Assembly (NCBI GenBank): GCA_903857685.1
Contig: CAIOFO010000057.1
Span: 1 to 44,232, forward strand
From: an uncultured Alphaproteobacteria bacterium
GTDB taxonomy: Bacteria > Pseudomonadota > Alphaproteobacteria > Micropepsales > Micropepsaceae
Length of the DNA: 44,232 bases
Direction of reading: 5' to 3'
Shown here one piece after another: positions 35,239-42,727 of this stretch; the stretch's first letter is position 1, and each line of letters starts with the position of its first letter. Made by a program: the position numbers and the translations under genes. A model generated the notes under the pieces. The model worked only from the letters and a program-made list of their open reading frames with translations. It had not been told where the DNA came from and did not search any database.

Positions 35239-35255
35239 TTACAAATCCAGGGAAT

Positions 35256-35307
35256 TGCCCTCCGAAGGCAGAGGTCACAGGTTCGAATCCTGTCGGGCGC
35301 GCCATTA
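35256..35307 (+). repeat. attR (displaced 3' half of tRNA-Arg)
   Basis: 52 bp matching 18505-18556 except C at 35298. CGGGCGC here would pair perfectly with the tRNA acceptor GCGCCCG, so this is probably the host's original 3' end, displaced by integration. Confidence 0.9.
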
Positions 35308-35392
35308 AATTCCGCTCGCCGTGCGAGCGAAATCTAATGCCAAGCCGCAGCCAACGTCAGCGTCGTGCGGCGGCGCGGCAGTGGTGAAGCAG

Positions 35393-35806
35393 TCAAAACT
35401 TGATCGCTGCCGAATACCCCGCCGCCGCGGCGACCGCGCTGGCGAAAGTGCCCCAGGAAATATCGATGATGGAGACTTTCACCGACCACAGCTTCAGGAT
35501 CGCCAGGCTGGTGAGGTCGAAGGTCATATAGGCGAGGAAGCCGAGGAACGCGCCACTCCCCAGCGCGGTGGCGAGGCTGGCGGCGCGCAGGCCCGGCAGC
35601 ACGGCAAAGAACACCAGGCCGGCAGCGAAGAAGACATAGAACAGTCCCGCCGCCACGAAATTGGGTTTGTCGGTCAGCATCTCGCCCACGGCAGGACGGA
35701 AAAAGGCATCGCTGGCATAGCGCAGCCAGACAAGGTCGAGCACCAGCAGCACGACAAGACATGCGCCATAGGCCAGAAGCGCGCGCGGAAGCTCGCTTGC
35801 CGTCAT
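35393..35806 (-). CDS. DUF2177 family membrane protein
   Basis: 137 residues with about four TM helices. Motifs: LVVLLVLDLVWLRYASDAFF near the N-terminus, LGFLAYMTFDLTSLAILKLW and VDISWGTF-like end (IIDISWGTFASAVAA). Start ATG 35806 overlaps the chrR stop. DUF2177 genes are often found in RpoE/ChrR-type operons; the role is unknown, possibly membrane protection under oxidative stress. Confidence 0.88.
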   Translation of the reverse strand: MTASELPRALLAYGACLVVLLVLDLVWLRYASDAFFRPAVGEMLTDKPNFVAAGLFYVFFAAGLVFFAVLPGLRAASLATALGSGAFLGFLAYMTFDLTSLAILKLWSVKVSIIDISWGTFASAVAAAAGYSAAIKF

Positions 35807-36426
35807 GCCAGCAGCCGCATCAAGAGGCCGGGCAATCCCAGCGGCACGCCCCGGGAGGCGATGACGCAGACACATTCCTCGTTGGCGCCGACCATCAGGG
35901 CATGTTCGTCATCGCTGCCGGCTTCCAGGAAATCGCCGGGGCCGTAGCGCGTGCCGCCATCGTAAAATTCGCCGGTCAGCACCTGGGTCATTTCCACGCC
36001 GCTATGGCCGTGGCGGGGAAGCGCTTTGCCGGGCGCGGCGCCCAGCAGATAGACCCGCGTGCCTTCGGCGGGGTCTTTCAATACCGGGCGAATCCAGATG
36101 CCGGGCGCCAGCCAGCGCCGAGCGCCGATGCGCTGATGCTGCAAGTTGGCGGGCAGCGCCATGGCAATGCCGGCCTGGGGCGGCGCCGCCGCTTCGGCAA
36201 TGGGCGCGCCCAGCCGGGACAGCACACTGGAGAAAGCACCCACATCCAGTTCGGCGGGCGCTTCGGTTTCCAGCAAGGCGCCGCCCACGGCTTCGGCCAG
36301 AAAAAGCGTGCGGCAGCATTGGGCGCAGCCATCCAGATGCGCGCCGAGCGCGAGCGCCAGGGTGCGGCCGAGCGAGCCATTGGCATAGTCCAAAATGCTT
36401 TCGTCGGAGGGGTGGTGATGGATCAT
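35803..36426 (-). CDS. chrR: ChrR-type anti-sigma factor with cupin domain
   Basis: 207 residues. The N-terminal zinc anti-sigma domain has His ligands near residues 3-5 and the H-x3-C-x2-C motif (His30, Cys34, Cys37). The C-terminal cupin domain has His139, His141, Glu145 and His175, each two residues lower than the metal ligands of Rhodobacter ChrR. In that system ChrR holds the sigma factor inactive and releases it upon singlet oxygen. It overlaps the sigma gene by 4 bp. Confidence 0.93.
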   Translation of the reverse strand: MIHHHPSDESILDYANGSLGRTLALALGAHLDGCAQCCRTLFLAEAVGGALLETEAPAELDVGAFSSVLSRLGAPIAEAAAPPQAGIAMALPANLQHQRIGARRWLAPGIWIRPVLKDPAEGTRVYLLGAAPGKALPRHGHSGVEMTQVLTGEFYDGGTRYGPGDFLEAGSDDEHALMVGANEECVCVIASRGVPLGLPGLLMRLLA

Positions 36427-36965
36427 TTTGTTTCTTCCAGCGCCGCCCGCAGGCGGTTCATCGCCAGTCTGAGGCGCGACTTCACGGTGCCCAGCGGGAT
36501 TCCCAGCTGGGCGGCAATGACGGGGTGGGGTTTTTCCTCGAAAAAGGAGAGCTTGATGACTTCGGCCTGGTCAGCCGGCAGCACCGTCAGCGCCCGCGTA
36601 ACCTGGCCATCGCGTTCCGCGGACAGATAATCGTCGCCGGCGGAGGGACAAAATTCCTCCTCCGAATAATAATCGCGGGAAAGTTTCGCGCGCCGAAGAT
36701 GATCGATGCGCAAATTGCGGGCGATGGTGAAAATCCAGGTGGCCGCAGCGGCGCGGGCCGGATCGAAACGGTCGGCCTTGCGCCAGACCATCAGCAGGGT
36801 TTCCTGCGCCAGTTCGTCGGCCAATTGTCCGGCCAGCCCCAGGCGCAGGAGATAGCTTTTCACCCGCGGGGCGAAATGCAGGAACAACAGGCGGAAGCTT
36901 TCGCGATCGCGCTGCCGCGCCACGGCGACGACCAGCCGGGAATATTCTTCGGGCTGCGGCGTCAT
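36423..36965 (-). CDS. rpoE: ECF sigma factor, RpoE/ECF11 type
   Basis: 180 residues from ATG 36965 (MTPQPEEYSRLV); an upstream ATG at 37061 would put the coding start at or before the predicted promoter, so it is rejected. Region 2 (FRLLFLHFAPRVKSYLLRLG, LADELAQETLLMVWRKADRF, TWIFTIARNLRIDHLRR) and region 4 (VIKLSFFEEKPHPVIAAQLG, TVKSRLRLAMNRLR) are intact. In the same operon as chrR. Its own promoter carries the sequence also found upstream of 38057. Confidence 0.93.
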   Translation of the reverse strand: MTPQPEEYSRLVVAVARQRDRESFRLLFLHFAPRVKSYLLRLGLAGQLADELAQETLLMVWRKADRFDPARAAAATWIFTIARNLRIDHLRRAKLSRDYYSEEEFCPSAGDDYLSAERDGQVTRALTVLPADQAEVIKLSFFEEKPHPVIAAQLGIPLGTVKSRLRLAMNRLRAALEETK

Positions 36966-37065
36966 TGCGCCCGGCGGGCGGGGATTGCGCCAGACCAGGG
37001 TTGGAGCGGCGCAGCGGGGAACGAGGCCCTGCAAGTTCCCGTCATGAGCAAGCGCATCCATGGCC

Positions 37066-37095
37066 CTTATACGGCAGGCGTGGCGATCCGGATCA
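37066..37095 (-). promoter_or_regulatory. ECF11 sigma-type promoter of rpoE-chrR
   Basis: On the minus strand TGATCC (37095-37090) and TATAAG (37071-37066) are separated by 18 bp, matching the known RpoE promoter form TGATCC with a TA-rich -10. It would give autoregulation. It lies about 100 bp upstream of the sigma ATG. Confidence 0.7.
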
Positions 37096-37139
37096 CGGCA
37101 GCCATCGCCCCTGACAGAATGCTTATAACAGACGCGCCG

Positions 37140-38006
37140 TTAATGGGCGCGAATGAAATTCGCCATGTCATCGCGCAGGCTGGTGCGGCCGCGGAAGGGG
37201 CGCGCCAGGGACAATATCAGGCCGATATGGCCCACGCCCGGATAGAGCTTGACCTGGACGGGGCTGGCGAAACTTTGCAGCTTTGCCGCCATGCGGTTGG
37301 CGTTGCCGGGATCCACGGTCTCATCCGCCGTGCCGGCCGCCAGCAGCATGGGCGGGCGCTTGCCGTCAATATGGCTGATGGGCTGGGTTTCCTTGCGCGC
37401 CCGGCCGCCGAACATGGCGATCAGGCCGGGATCGGTGAGCGGCAGGAAATCATAGGGCCCTGCCAGCCCGATGGCGCCGCGCAGCTGGGAAATGTCGGCG
37501 CCCGCGTCCTTCAGATAATGCGGGTCGGAGGCCAGCATGATGGCGTTGTAGGCGCCGGCCGAATGACCGGCCAGAAAGATGCGGTTTGGGTCGCCGCCAA
37601 ATCGAGCGGCATTGCCGTGGACAAAGCGGAAGGCTGCCGCGCCGTCCTGTAGAAAGACGGGGTATTTGACCGCCGGATAAAGCCGGTAATCGGCGATGGC
37701 GACGACAAAGCCTTCGCTGGCGAAGGCCTGGCCGAACGCCAGATAGAGATCCTTGGAGCCGCTGTCCCAGTTGCCGCCGTAAAAGAACAGGAGGACCGGC
37801 GCGGGCGCGATCAGGCCGTCCGGCACATAAATATCCAGGTTTTCGCGGGGCGCGGGGCCATAGACCAGGTCGCGGTGCACGCTGTAGCCGGCGCGCGGCA
37901 CGGTGATGTTCAGGAGGGCGGGCGAGCAGGCGCCCACCGCCAGCGTCAGCAGGGTGGCCAGTATTTTGCCAAAAGAGCGGATCGCGGCCTGCTGACTGGA
38001 ATTCAT
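37140..38006 (-). CDS. Alpha/beta-hydrolase lipoprotein (esterase-like)
   Basis: 288 residues. A lipoprotein signal ends in LAVGAC (Cys about 27). The hydrolase fold shows LLFFYGGNWDSG (oxyanion region, HGG-like), AGHSAGAYNA (nucleophile Ser) and the late Asp and His (TADETVDPGN; YPGVGHIG). It resembles carboxylesterases/BD-FAE-like enzymes. It is divergent from the oxidoreductase gene and ends 45 bp before the sigma promoter. Substrate unknown. Confidence 0.88.
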   Translation of the reverse strand: MNSSQQAAIRSFGKILATLLTLAVGACSPALLNITVPRAGYSVHRDLVYGPAPRENLDIYVPDGLIAPAPVLLFFYGGNWDSGSKDLYLAFGQAFASEGFVVAIADYRLYPAVKYPVFLQDGAAAFRFVHGNAARFGGDPNRIFLAGHSAGAYNAIMLASDPHYLKDAGADISQLRGAIGLAGPYDFLPLTDPGLIAMFGGRARKETQPISHIDGKRPPMLLAAGTADETVDPGNANRMAAKLQSFASPVQVKLYPGVGHIGLILSLARPFRGRTSLRDDMANFIRAH

Positions 38007-38021
38007 GCCTTGTTATACGCA

Positions 38022-38051
38022 TGATCCGCCGGATGGATTTCCGCGTATAAG
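38022..38051 (+). promoter_or_regulatory. ECF11 sigma-type promoter of the oxidoreductase-DUF1365 operon
   Basis: TGATCC (38022-38027) and TATAAG (38046-38051) with an 18-bp spacer, identical in form to the sigma operon promoter. It ends only 5 bp before the ATG at 38057, so the mRNA would be leaderless or nearly so if this start codon is right. Confidence 0.7.
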
Positions 38052-38056
38052 GCTTC

Positions 38057-39397
38057 ATGGCGAAGATCGCGGTGATCGGCACGGGAATTTCAGGGCTGGC
38101 CAGCGCCTATTTGCTGAGCGCCAGCCATGACGTCACCGTCTATGAGAAAGACAAAAGAGTCGGGGGCCATACCCGCACCCTGAACGTGCGGCATGGCGAC
38201 CGGAATATTCCCGTTGATACCGGCTTTATCGTCTTCAACCAGCCCAACTACCCCCATCTGAGCGCCATGTTCCGGCATCTGGGCGTTGCGACCCACAAGA
38301 GCGACATGACCTTTGCCGCCAGCATCCGGGACGGCTGGTTCGAATGGAGTGCGGAAAATCTCAACACCGTGTTCGGCCAGCGCCGCAACATGCTGCGGCC
38401 GGCATTTTACGGCGTCTGCCGCGATGTCATGCGCTTCAACGCGGAGGCGGTGGAAACCGTCGAGCGGCATCCCGGCCTGACCCTGGAAGGGCTGATCACC
38501 AAATTGAAATTGGGCGAATGGTTCCGGCGCTATTACCTGTTGCCGATGGGCGGAGCGATCTGGAGCTGCCCCCTGTCGCAGATGCTGGAGTTTCCGGCGC
38601 GCACCTTTGTGCGGTTTTTCCAGAATCACGGGCTTTTGGCGTTCAATGGCCAGCCGCAATGGTACACCGTCACCGGCGGGGCGCAGAATTATGTCACCCG
38701 TCTTACCGCTTCCATGGCGGGACGCATCCGCACCGGCTGCGGTGCAGCCCATGTCACGCGCTTCGATGGCGGGGTGCGCATTGGCGACGATAGCGGAGAC
38801 GCCGAGAATTTCGATCATGTTGTGTTCGCCTGCCACGGCGACGAGGCGCTGGCGGCGCTGGGCGATGCCGATGACGCGGAGCGGCAGACGCTGGGCGCCT
38901 TCCGCTATCAGCGCAATGAAGCGGTCCTGCACAAGGATAGCAGCGTCATGCCCCGGCGCCGGCGCTGCTGGGCGAGCTGGAATTATCGTTCGGACGGCGA
39001 AGGCGAGGCCGCCGCGGTTTCGGTGTCCTACTGGATGAACCGGCTGCAGGGCATCGATCCGGCCTATCCGGTTTTCGTCACGCTCAATCCCACCCAGGCG
39101 ATTGCCGAGGAACATGTCTTTGACCGGCACGTCTTCGATCATCCGGTGTTCGACAATCAGGCCATCGCCGCCCAGGGCCGGGTGCAGTTGATGCAGGGCG
39201 CGCGCAACACCTGGTTCTGCGGTGCGCATCTGCGGCACGGATTCCACGAAGACGGCTTGTGGAGCGCGGTGACGGTCGCCAGGCGGCTGGGTGCCGCGAT
39301 CCCTTGGGCGGTGGCCGAGACCGCGCCGGTACGCGAGCCCGCCGCCGCATTGGCCGGGGCGCAAGCCCGCCCGGCCTATGATAGCGTCTCTTTCTGA
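38057..39397 (+). CDS. FAD-dependent amine-oxidase-like oxidoreductase
   Basis: 446 residues. The N-terminus is a dinucleotide-binding motif, IGTGISGLASAYLL (G-x-G-x2-G), followed by VTVYEKDKRVGGHTRT and DTGFIVFNQPNYP. The C-terminal FAD part has WFCGAHLRHGFHEDGLWSAV. With the next gene it matches the RSP_1091-1090 type pair of the Rhodobacter RpoE regulon, which has been linked to fatty-acid modification (furan/cyclopropane lipids); that is from memory and tentative. If expressed from the promoter above, the true start could lie slightly downstream. Confidence 0.85.
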   Translation: MAKIAVIGTGISGLASAYLLSASHDVTVYEKDKRVGGHTRTLNVRHGDRNIPVDTGFIVFNQPNYPHLSAMFRHLGVATHKSDMTFAASIRDGWFEWSAENLNTVFGQRRNMLRPAFYGVCRDVMRFNAEAVETVERHPGLTLEGLITKLKLGEWFRRYYLLPMGGAIWSCPLSQMLEFPARTFVRFFQNHGLLAFNGQPQWYTVTGGAQNYVTRLTASMAGRIRTGCGAAHVTRFDGGVRIGDDSGDAENFDHVVFACHGDEALAALGDADDAERQTLGAFRYQRNEAVLHKDSSVMPRRRRCWASWNYRSDGEGEAAAVSVSYWMNRLQGIDPAYPVFVTLNPTQAIAEEHVFDRHVFDHPVFDNQAIAAQGRVQLMQGARNTWFCGAHLRHGFHEDGLWSAVTVARRLGAAIPWAVAETAPVREPAAALAGAQARPAYDSVSF

Positions 39398-39412
39398 AGG
39401 GACTGAATTTCG

Positions 39413-40168
39413 ATGGCGAAGATCGTCACCGCGCAGGTATTCCATGCGCGCACCCGGCCCAAGCGCAATGCCTTCCGCTATGGCGTTTATTATCTGCGGC
39501 TGACGCTGGACGAGCTGGCGGCGCCGGCAAAGTGCGCCCTGTTTTCATTGGACCGTTTCAATCTTTTTTCCATCCATGGCGGCGATTACCGCACCGGGCC
39601 CCTGGCGGCGCGGCAGGCGGTGGCGGCGGCGCTGGAAGAATTCGGCGTGACCGAGGCGGACGGGCAAATCGAATTGATCACCATGCCGCGCGTGCTGGGC
39701 TTTGCCTTCAATCCCGTGAGCTTCTGGCTGTGCCATGACCGGCAGCAAAATCTCCGCGCCGTGATCGCCACCGTCAACAACACTTTCGGCGAGCAGCATC
39801 GCTATCTGTGCTGCCACAACGATCACCGTCCGATCCTTGCCGAGGACTGGCTGGAGGCAAAGAAGATTTTCCATGTTTCGCCGTTCCTGGCGGTGGACGG
39901 CAGCTATCGTTTCCGCTTCGCCTGCCCGCCGGACAAGGTGGCGATCTGGATCAATCACCATGATGGCGAAGGGCTGCTGCTTTCCACGTCGCTGATCGGA
40001 AAGACCGAGCCCCTGACATCGGCGCGGCTTTTGTATTATTTTTTCCGCTATCCGCTGGTGACGCTGAAAGTGGTGGCGCTGATCCACTATCAGGCGGTTA
40101 AGCTTTTCCTGAAGGGCATGCGGCATTACCGCAAGCCCGCGCCGCCGCTGTCGGAGATTTCGCGCTAG
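39413..40168 (+). CDS. DUF1365 family protein
   Basis: 251 residues: QVFHARTRPKRNAFRYGVYY, then SIHGGDYRTG, ITMPRVLGFAFNPVSFWLCH and VNNTFGEQHRYL, clear DUF1365 hallmarks. These proteins are usually encoded right after the FAD-dependent oxidoreductase found here, and often with cyclopropane-fatty-acid-synthase-like genes. 15 bp separate the two genes. Likely role: lipid modification in the same stress regulon. Confidence 0.93.
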   Translation: MAKIVTAQVFHARTRPKRNAFRYGVYYLRLTLDELAAPAKCALFSLDRFNLFSIHGGDYRTGPLAARQAVAAALEEFGVTEADGQIELITMPRVLGFAFNPVSFWLCHDRQQNLRAVIATVNNTFGEQHRYLCCHNDHRPILAEDWLEAKKIFHVSPFLAVDGSYRFRFACPPDKVAIWINHHDGEGLLLSTSLIGKTEPLTSARLLYYFFRYPLVTLKVVALIHYQAVKLFLKGMRHYRKPAPPLSEISR

Positions 40169-40171
40169 CGG

Positions 40172-40828
40172 TTACTGGCAGGCGGGCGCTTCGTGCTGCC
40201 TGGCGGCGTAGACATCGCCCTTGCGCTGATAATCCACATGCAGCTTCCAGGTGCCGGCATATTCCAGGGCGAAGCTTTTGCCGCGCTCGCCCGGCAGCAG
40301 TTTCGCCCTGGCATGATAGGGCGGTGAATGATCCGGGTCCGGGCCGGGATCATAATGCACCGCCATCAGCAGGTTGGCCCGCACCACCGGCTTGTCGGGC
40401 GTCAGTGCGATGATCTGGCTGTAGGTCTGCTGGCAATCCGGTCCGCCCTCGTCATGGCTGGCCAGGATGGCAGGGCCGCCTTCCAGATCGGGGCGCAATG
40501 TCCAGGACACGGACTGGCCGGTGGCGCCGCCGATGGCAGGCCAGGCCTTGATCAGGGAATAATCCTTGCCGCTGCGCCTCAGGTAATGGATCGCCAGGGT
40601 GCCGGAACAGGTGTCGCAAGCGCCCTTGCCCTTGGAGATCAGCGCCACCACGCCGGGGGCGACATCAACCAGCCCGGACGGCGTGTAGGTCACCGGATTC
40701 TTGGAAGCAGCGATGAAGGGGGCGGCATGTCCGAAAGCGACGGAAAATGCCTTGTCCATCTCGGCCGGAGCGGCGGCGGCCGGCGCGGCGAGCAACAATG
40801 CAGACAGGCACAAATTTGCGAACTTCAT
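40172..40828 (-). CDS. Secreted protein, unknown function
   Basis: 218 residues from ATG 40828, preceded by AAAGGAGG. Signal peptide FANLCLSALLLAAPAAAAPA. The mature part holds four or more Cys, including GACDTCSG and a Cys near the C-terminus, which suit periplasmic disulfides. Family not recognised. It sits 23 bp after the carbonic anhydrase gene on the same strand. Confidence 0.8.
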   Translation of the reverse strand: MKFANLCLSALLLAAPAAAAPAEMDKAFSVAFGHAAPFIAASKNPVTYTPSGLVDVAPGVVALISKGKGACDTCSGTLAIHYLRRSGKDYSLIKAWPAIGGATGQSVSWTLRPDLEGGPAILASHDEGGPDCQQTYSQIIALTPDKPVVRANLLMAVHYDPGPDPDHSPPYHARAKLLPGERGKSFALEYAGTWKLHVDYQRKGDVYAARQHEAPACQ

Positions 40829-40851
40829 GGCGCCTCCTTTGACGCGAGGGA

Positions 40852-41463
40852 TCAAAGCTTACCCAGGTCGCCCGGACCTTCAACGGTTACATTCTGATCG
40901 TTCACCAGCCCGGTGGAAAGGGAATAGACCCAGCCATGGACGCTGAGGCTTTGGCCACGGGCCCAGGCATCGTTGACAAAAACGTCGGATGCGACATTGC
41001 GGACCTGACGCTTGACGTTGAGTTCGCAAAGCCGCTCAAGGCGTTTTTTCTCGTCGGGGATGGCCGCCAGTTCGGCGTGATGGTCTTCATAGACTTCGCG
41101 GATCGGATGCAGCCAATGGTCCACCAGGCCAAGCCGCTTGCCGCTCACGGCCGCCGCCACGCCGCCGCAGCCATAATGGCCGACCACGATGATGTGGCGG
41201 ACCTTGATGACGTCCACGGCGAATTGCAGCACCGAAAGATAATTGGCGTCCTGCGGCGGGGCGAGGTTGGCGACGTTGCGATGGACGAACAGTTCGCCCG
41301 GCGCCAAGTCCACGATCTCGTTGGCGGGGACGCGGCTGTCGGAACAGCCGATCCAGAGATATTGCGGGCCCTGCTGGCGTTCCAGCCGCTTGAAAAATTC
41401 CGGGTCGAGCGAAACCATGCGTGTCGCCCAGGCGCGGTTGTTGGCTTTAAGGTCGTCGAGCAT
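40852..41463 (-). CDS. can: Beta-class carbonic anhydrase
   Basis: 203 residues. It interconverts carbon dioxide and bicarbonate. Zinc ligands Cys40 (WIGCSDSRVPANEI, with the Asp42-Arg44 pair), His96 and Cys99 (VVGHYGCGG) are all present. FVHRNVANL and HGWVYSLSTG are family motifs. ATG 41463 starts MLDDLKANN. Probably cotranscribed with the secreted protein downstream. Confidence 0.96.
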   Translation of the reverse strand: MLDDLKANNRAWATRMVSLDPEFFKRLERQQGPQYLWIGCSDSRVPANEIVDLAPGELFVHRNVANLAPPQDANYLSVLQFAVDVIKVRHIIVVGHYGCGGVAAAVSGKRLGLVDHWLHPIREVYEDHHAELAAIPDEKKRLERLCELNVKRQVRNVASDVFVNDAWARGQSLSVHGWVYSLSTGLVNDQNVTVEGPGDLGKL

Positions 41464-41508
41464 TCGGGCCTCAAGTGGCGAAGCGGCAGGCCATTAACAA
41501 GGCGCTCT

Positions 41509-41961
41509 TTAAAGGGGTTTGCGCCGCCAGACCAGAAGCTTGGAGGTCTGCAGCTGCAGAACCTCGTCCTTCTGGTTTTTGGTCTCGCTTTTCAGGGTGA
41601 TGAAGCCCCGGTCGGAACGGGAACGGGAGGGCGTCACCTCCAGTATTTCACTTTCGACATGCAGCGTGTCGCCGGGCCGCGTCGGCCGGGGCCAGGACAT
41701 CTCCACGCTGGCGCCGATCATGCCGCCGGCCAGAGGCGGGCCGGAGTCCACCTGCAGCCGCATGGTGATTGCGGCGGTGTGCCAGCCGGAGGCGGCAAGG
41801 CTGCCGAAGAAACTGTGCCGGGCGGCCTCGGGGTCAATATGAAAGGGCTGCGGGTCGTATTCGCGGGCAAAGGCCAGGATCTCATCCTCGGTCAGGGGAT
41901 GGCCGTGGGTCCTGAAACGCTGGCCAGGCTTGAGGTCTTCCAGATAAAGCATTTCGCGCAT
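41509..41961 (-). CDS. MaoC-like dehydratase
   Basis: 150 residues. Hotdog-fold MaoC pattern: AFAREYDPQPFHIDPEAA (hydratase motif with Asp and His), FGSLAASGWHTAAITMRL, then GASVEMSWPRPTRPGDTLHV. Such proteins hydrate enoyl-CoA substrates, though the exact one is unknown. In-frame ATGs at 41961 and 41952 are both possible. It lies between wrbA and the carbonic anhydrase gene without obvious coupling. Confidence 0.9.
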   Translation of the reverse strand: MREMLYLEDLKPGQRFRTHGHPLTEDEILAFAREYDPQPFHIDPEAARHSFFGSLAASGWHTAAITMRLQVDSGPPLAGGMIGASVEMSWPRPTRPGDTLHVESEILEVTPSRSRSDRGFITLKSETKNQKDEVLQLQTSKLLVWRRKPL

Positions 41962-42024
41962 CGCGGCGGCCTTTTGAACCGCCGCGAATATAGCAGGCCG
42001 AATGCCTGCCTGTGCGCTGCCCTG

Positions 42025-42633
42025 TTATGCAAAAAGTTTCTTGGCGACCTGCGTGACGCGGCGGCCCTGGAAACGGGCGACGTCCAGTTCTTCCGGGGTG
42101 GGTCCCGACGGCGGATTTCCCGACACCACCGAGGCGCCATAGGGCGTGCCGGCGCCCTTGAACATGGCGGCGTCGGCAAAGCCGGTGGGCACGATGATCA
42201 GGCCCAGATGCGCCATGGGATTGTAGAGCGAGATGATGGTGGACTCATTGCCGCCATGCGGCGTGGCGGAGCCGCCAAAGGCCGAACCCAGCTTGCCGTT
42301 GAGCGCGCCTTTCGCCCACAGCCCGCCGAGGCTGTCGATATAGGCCTTCAATTCCGCCGCCACCGCGCCGAAGCGGGTGGGCGAGCCGAAGATGATGGCG
42401 TCCGCCCAGACCGCGTCGTCGGCGGTGGGGGCTTCATGGCGGGCGTTCATGGCGTCGGCCTGCTCTTTCCAGCCGGGTGCCTGGGCCATGACGTCGGGGG
42501 GGACGAATTCGCGGGCGCGGCGCAGGCGCACCTCGCCGCCCTCGGCGCTCGCACCTTCGGCGATGGCCTTGGCCAGCCCCTCAATGGTGCCGGTGCGGGA
42601 ATAGAAGGGGATGAGAATTTTGGGTTTGGACAT
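42025..42633 (-). CDS. wrbA: NAD(P)H:quinone oxidoreductase WrbA
   Basis: 202 residues. FMN-binding flavodoxin-like enzyme that reduces quinones by two electrons: PFYSRTGTIEGLAKAIAEGA, IIFGSPTRFG, YIDSLGGLWAKGALNGKLGS and HGGNESTIISLY are the WrbA signatures. Divergent from a LysR regulator across about 94 bp, a layout that often means direct regulation by that protein. Confidence 0.95.
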   Translation of the reverse strand: MSKPKILIPFYSRTGTIEGLAKAIAEGASAEGGEVRLRRAREFVPPDVMAQAPGWKEQADAMNARHEAPTADDAVWADAIIFGSPTRFGAVAAELKAYIDSLGGLWAKGALNGKLGSAFGGSATPHGGNESTIISLYNPMAHLGLIIVPTGFADAAMFKGAGTPYGASVVSGNPPSGPTPEELDVARFQGRRVTQVAKKLFA

Positions 42634-42727
42634 GGGGGCTCCAGCAGGGATCGCCGCAAGAGATAGGACGCTTGGATTGTTCTGATAATTGGTATAATTT
42701 CGATAAAAGTGTTCGAAAAAGTGGAAA
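42634..42727. promoter_or_regulatory. AT-rich wrbA/lysR divergent promoter region
   Basis: In a GC-rich setting this 94-bp gap is AT-rich from 42670 to 42720. It contains TATAAT (42693-42698) on the plus strand, two GATAA repeats and AATT-GGTAT-AATT, which suit a LysR operator and overlapping promoters. A clear T-N11-A site is not proven. Confidence 0.45.

Larger units (their letters stand above)
18505..35307. mobile_element. 16.8-kb tRNA-Arg integrative element with its own replication module
   Basis: It is bounded by 52-bp direct repeats of the 3' half of tRNA-Arg, with a tyrosine integrase facing inward from the attR end. Base composition inside is visibly more AT-rich and mixed than the flanks. 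Contents: prim-pol primase, DUF3987 helicase, HTH and AlpA-like regulators, DUF736, a zinc-ribbon protein, a lipoprotein with a structured leader, and PilZ/DUF2336 signalling genes. I see no relaxase, type IV secretion, capsid or terminase genes. The pattern fits an integrative mobilisable element or a satellite-like element replicating after excision. Confidence 0.88.

Noticed and set aside
18505-35307. CRISPR array in the element
   Set aside because: No series of regularly spaced direct repeats and no cas-like gene; the repeats found are att, arm-type, iteron or isolated pairs.
38090-39445. 451-codon minus-strand open frame
   Set aside because: Antisense shadow of the FAD oxidoreductase gene, which has clear motifs and its own promoter.
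40936-42666. 576-codon plus-strand open frame
   Set aside because: Runs antisense across three well-supported genes (can, MaoC-like, wrbA).
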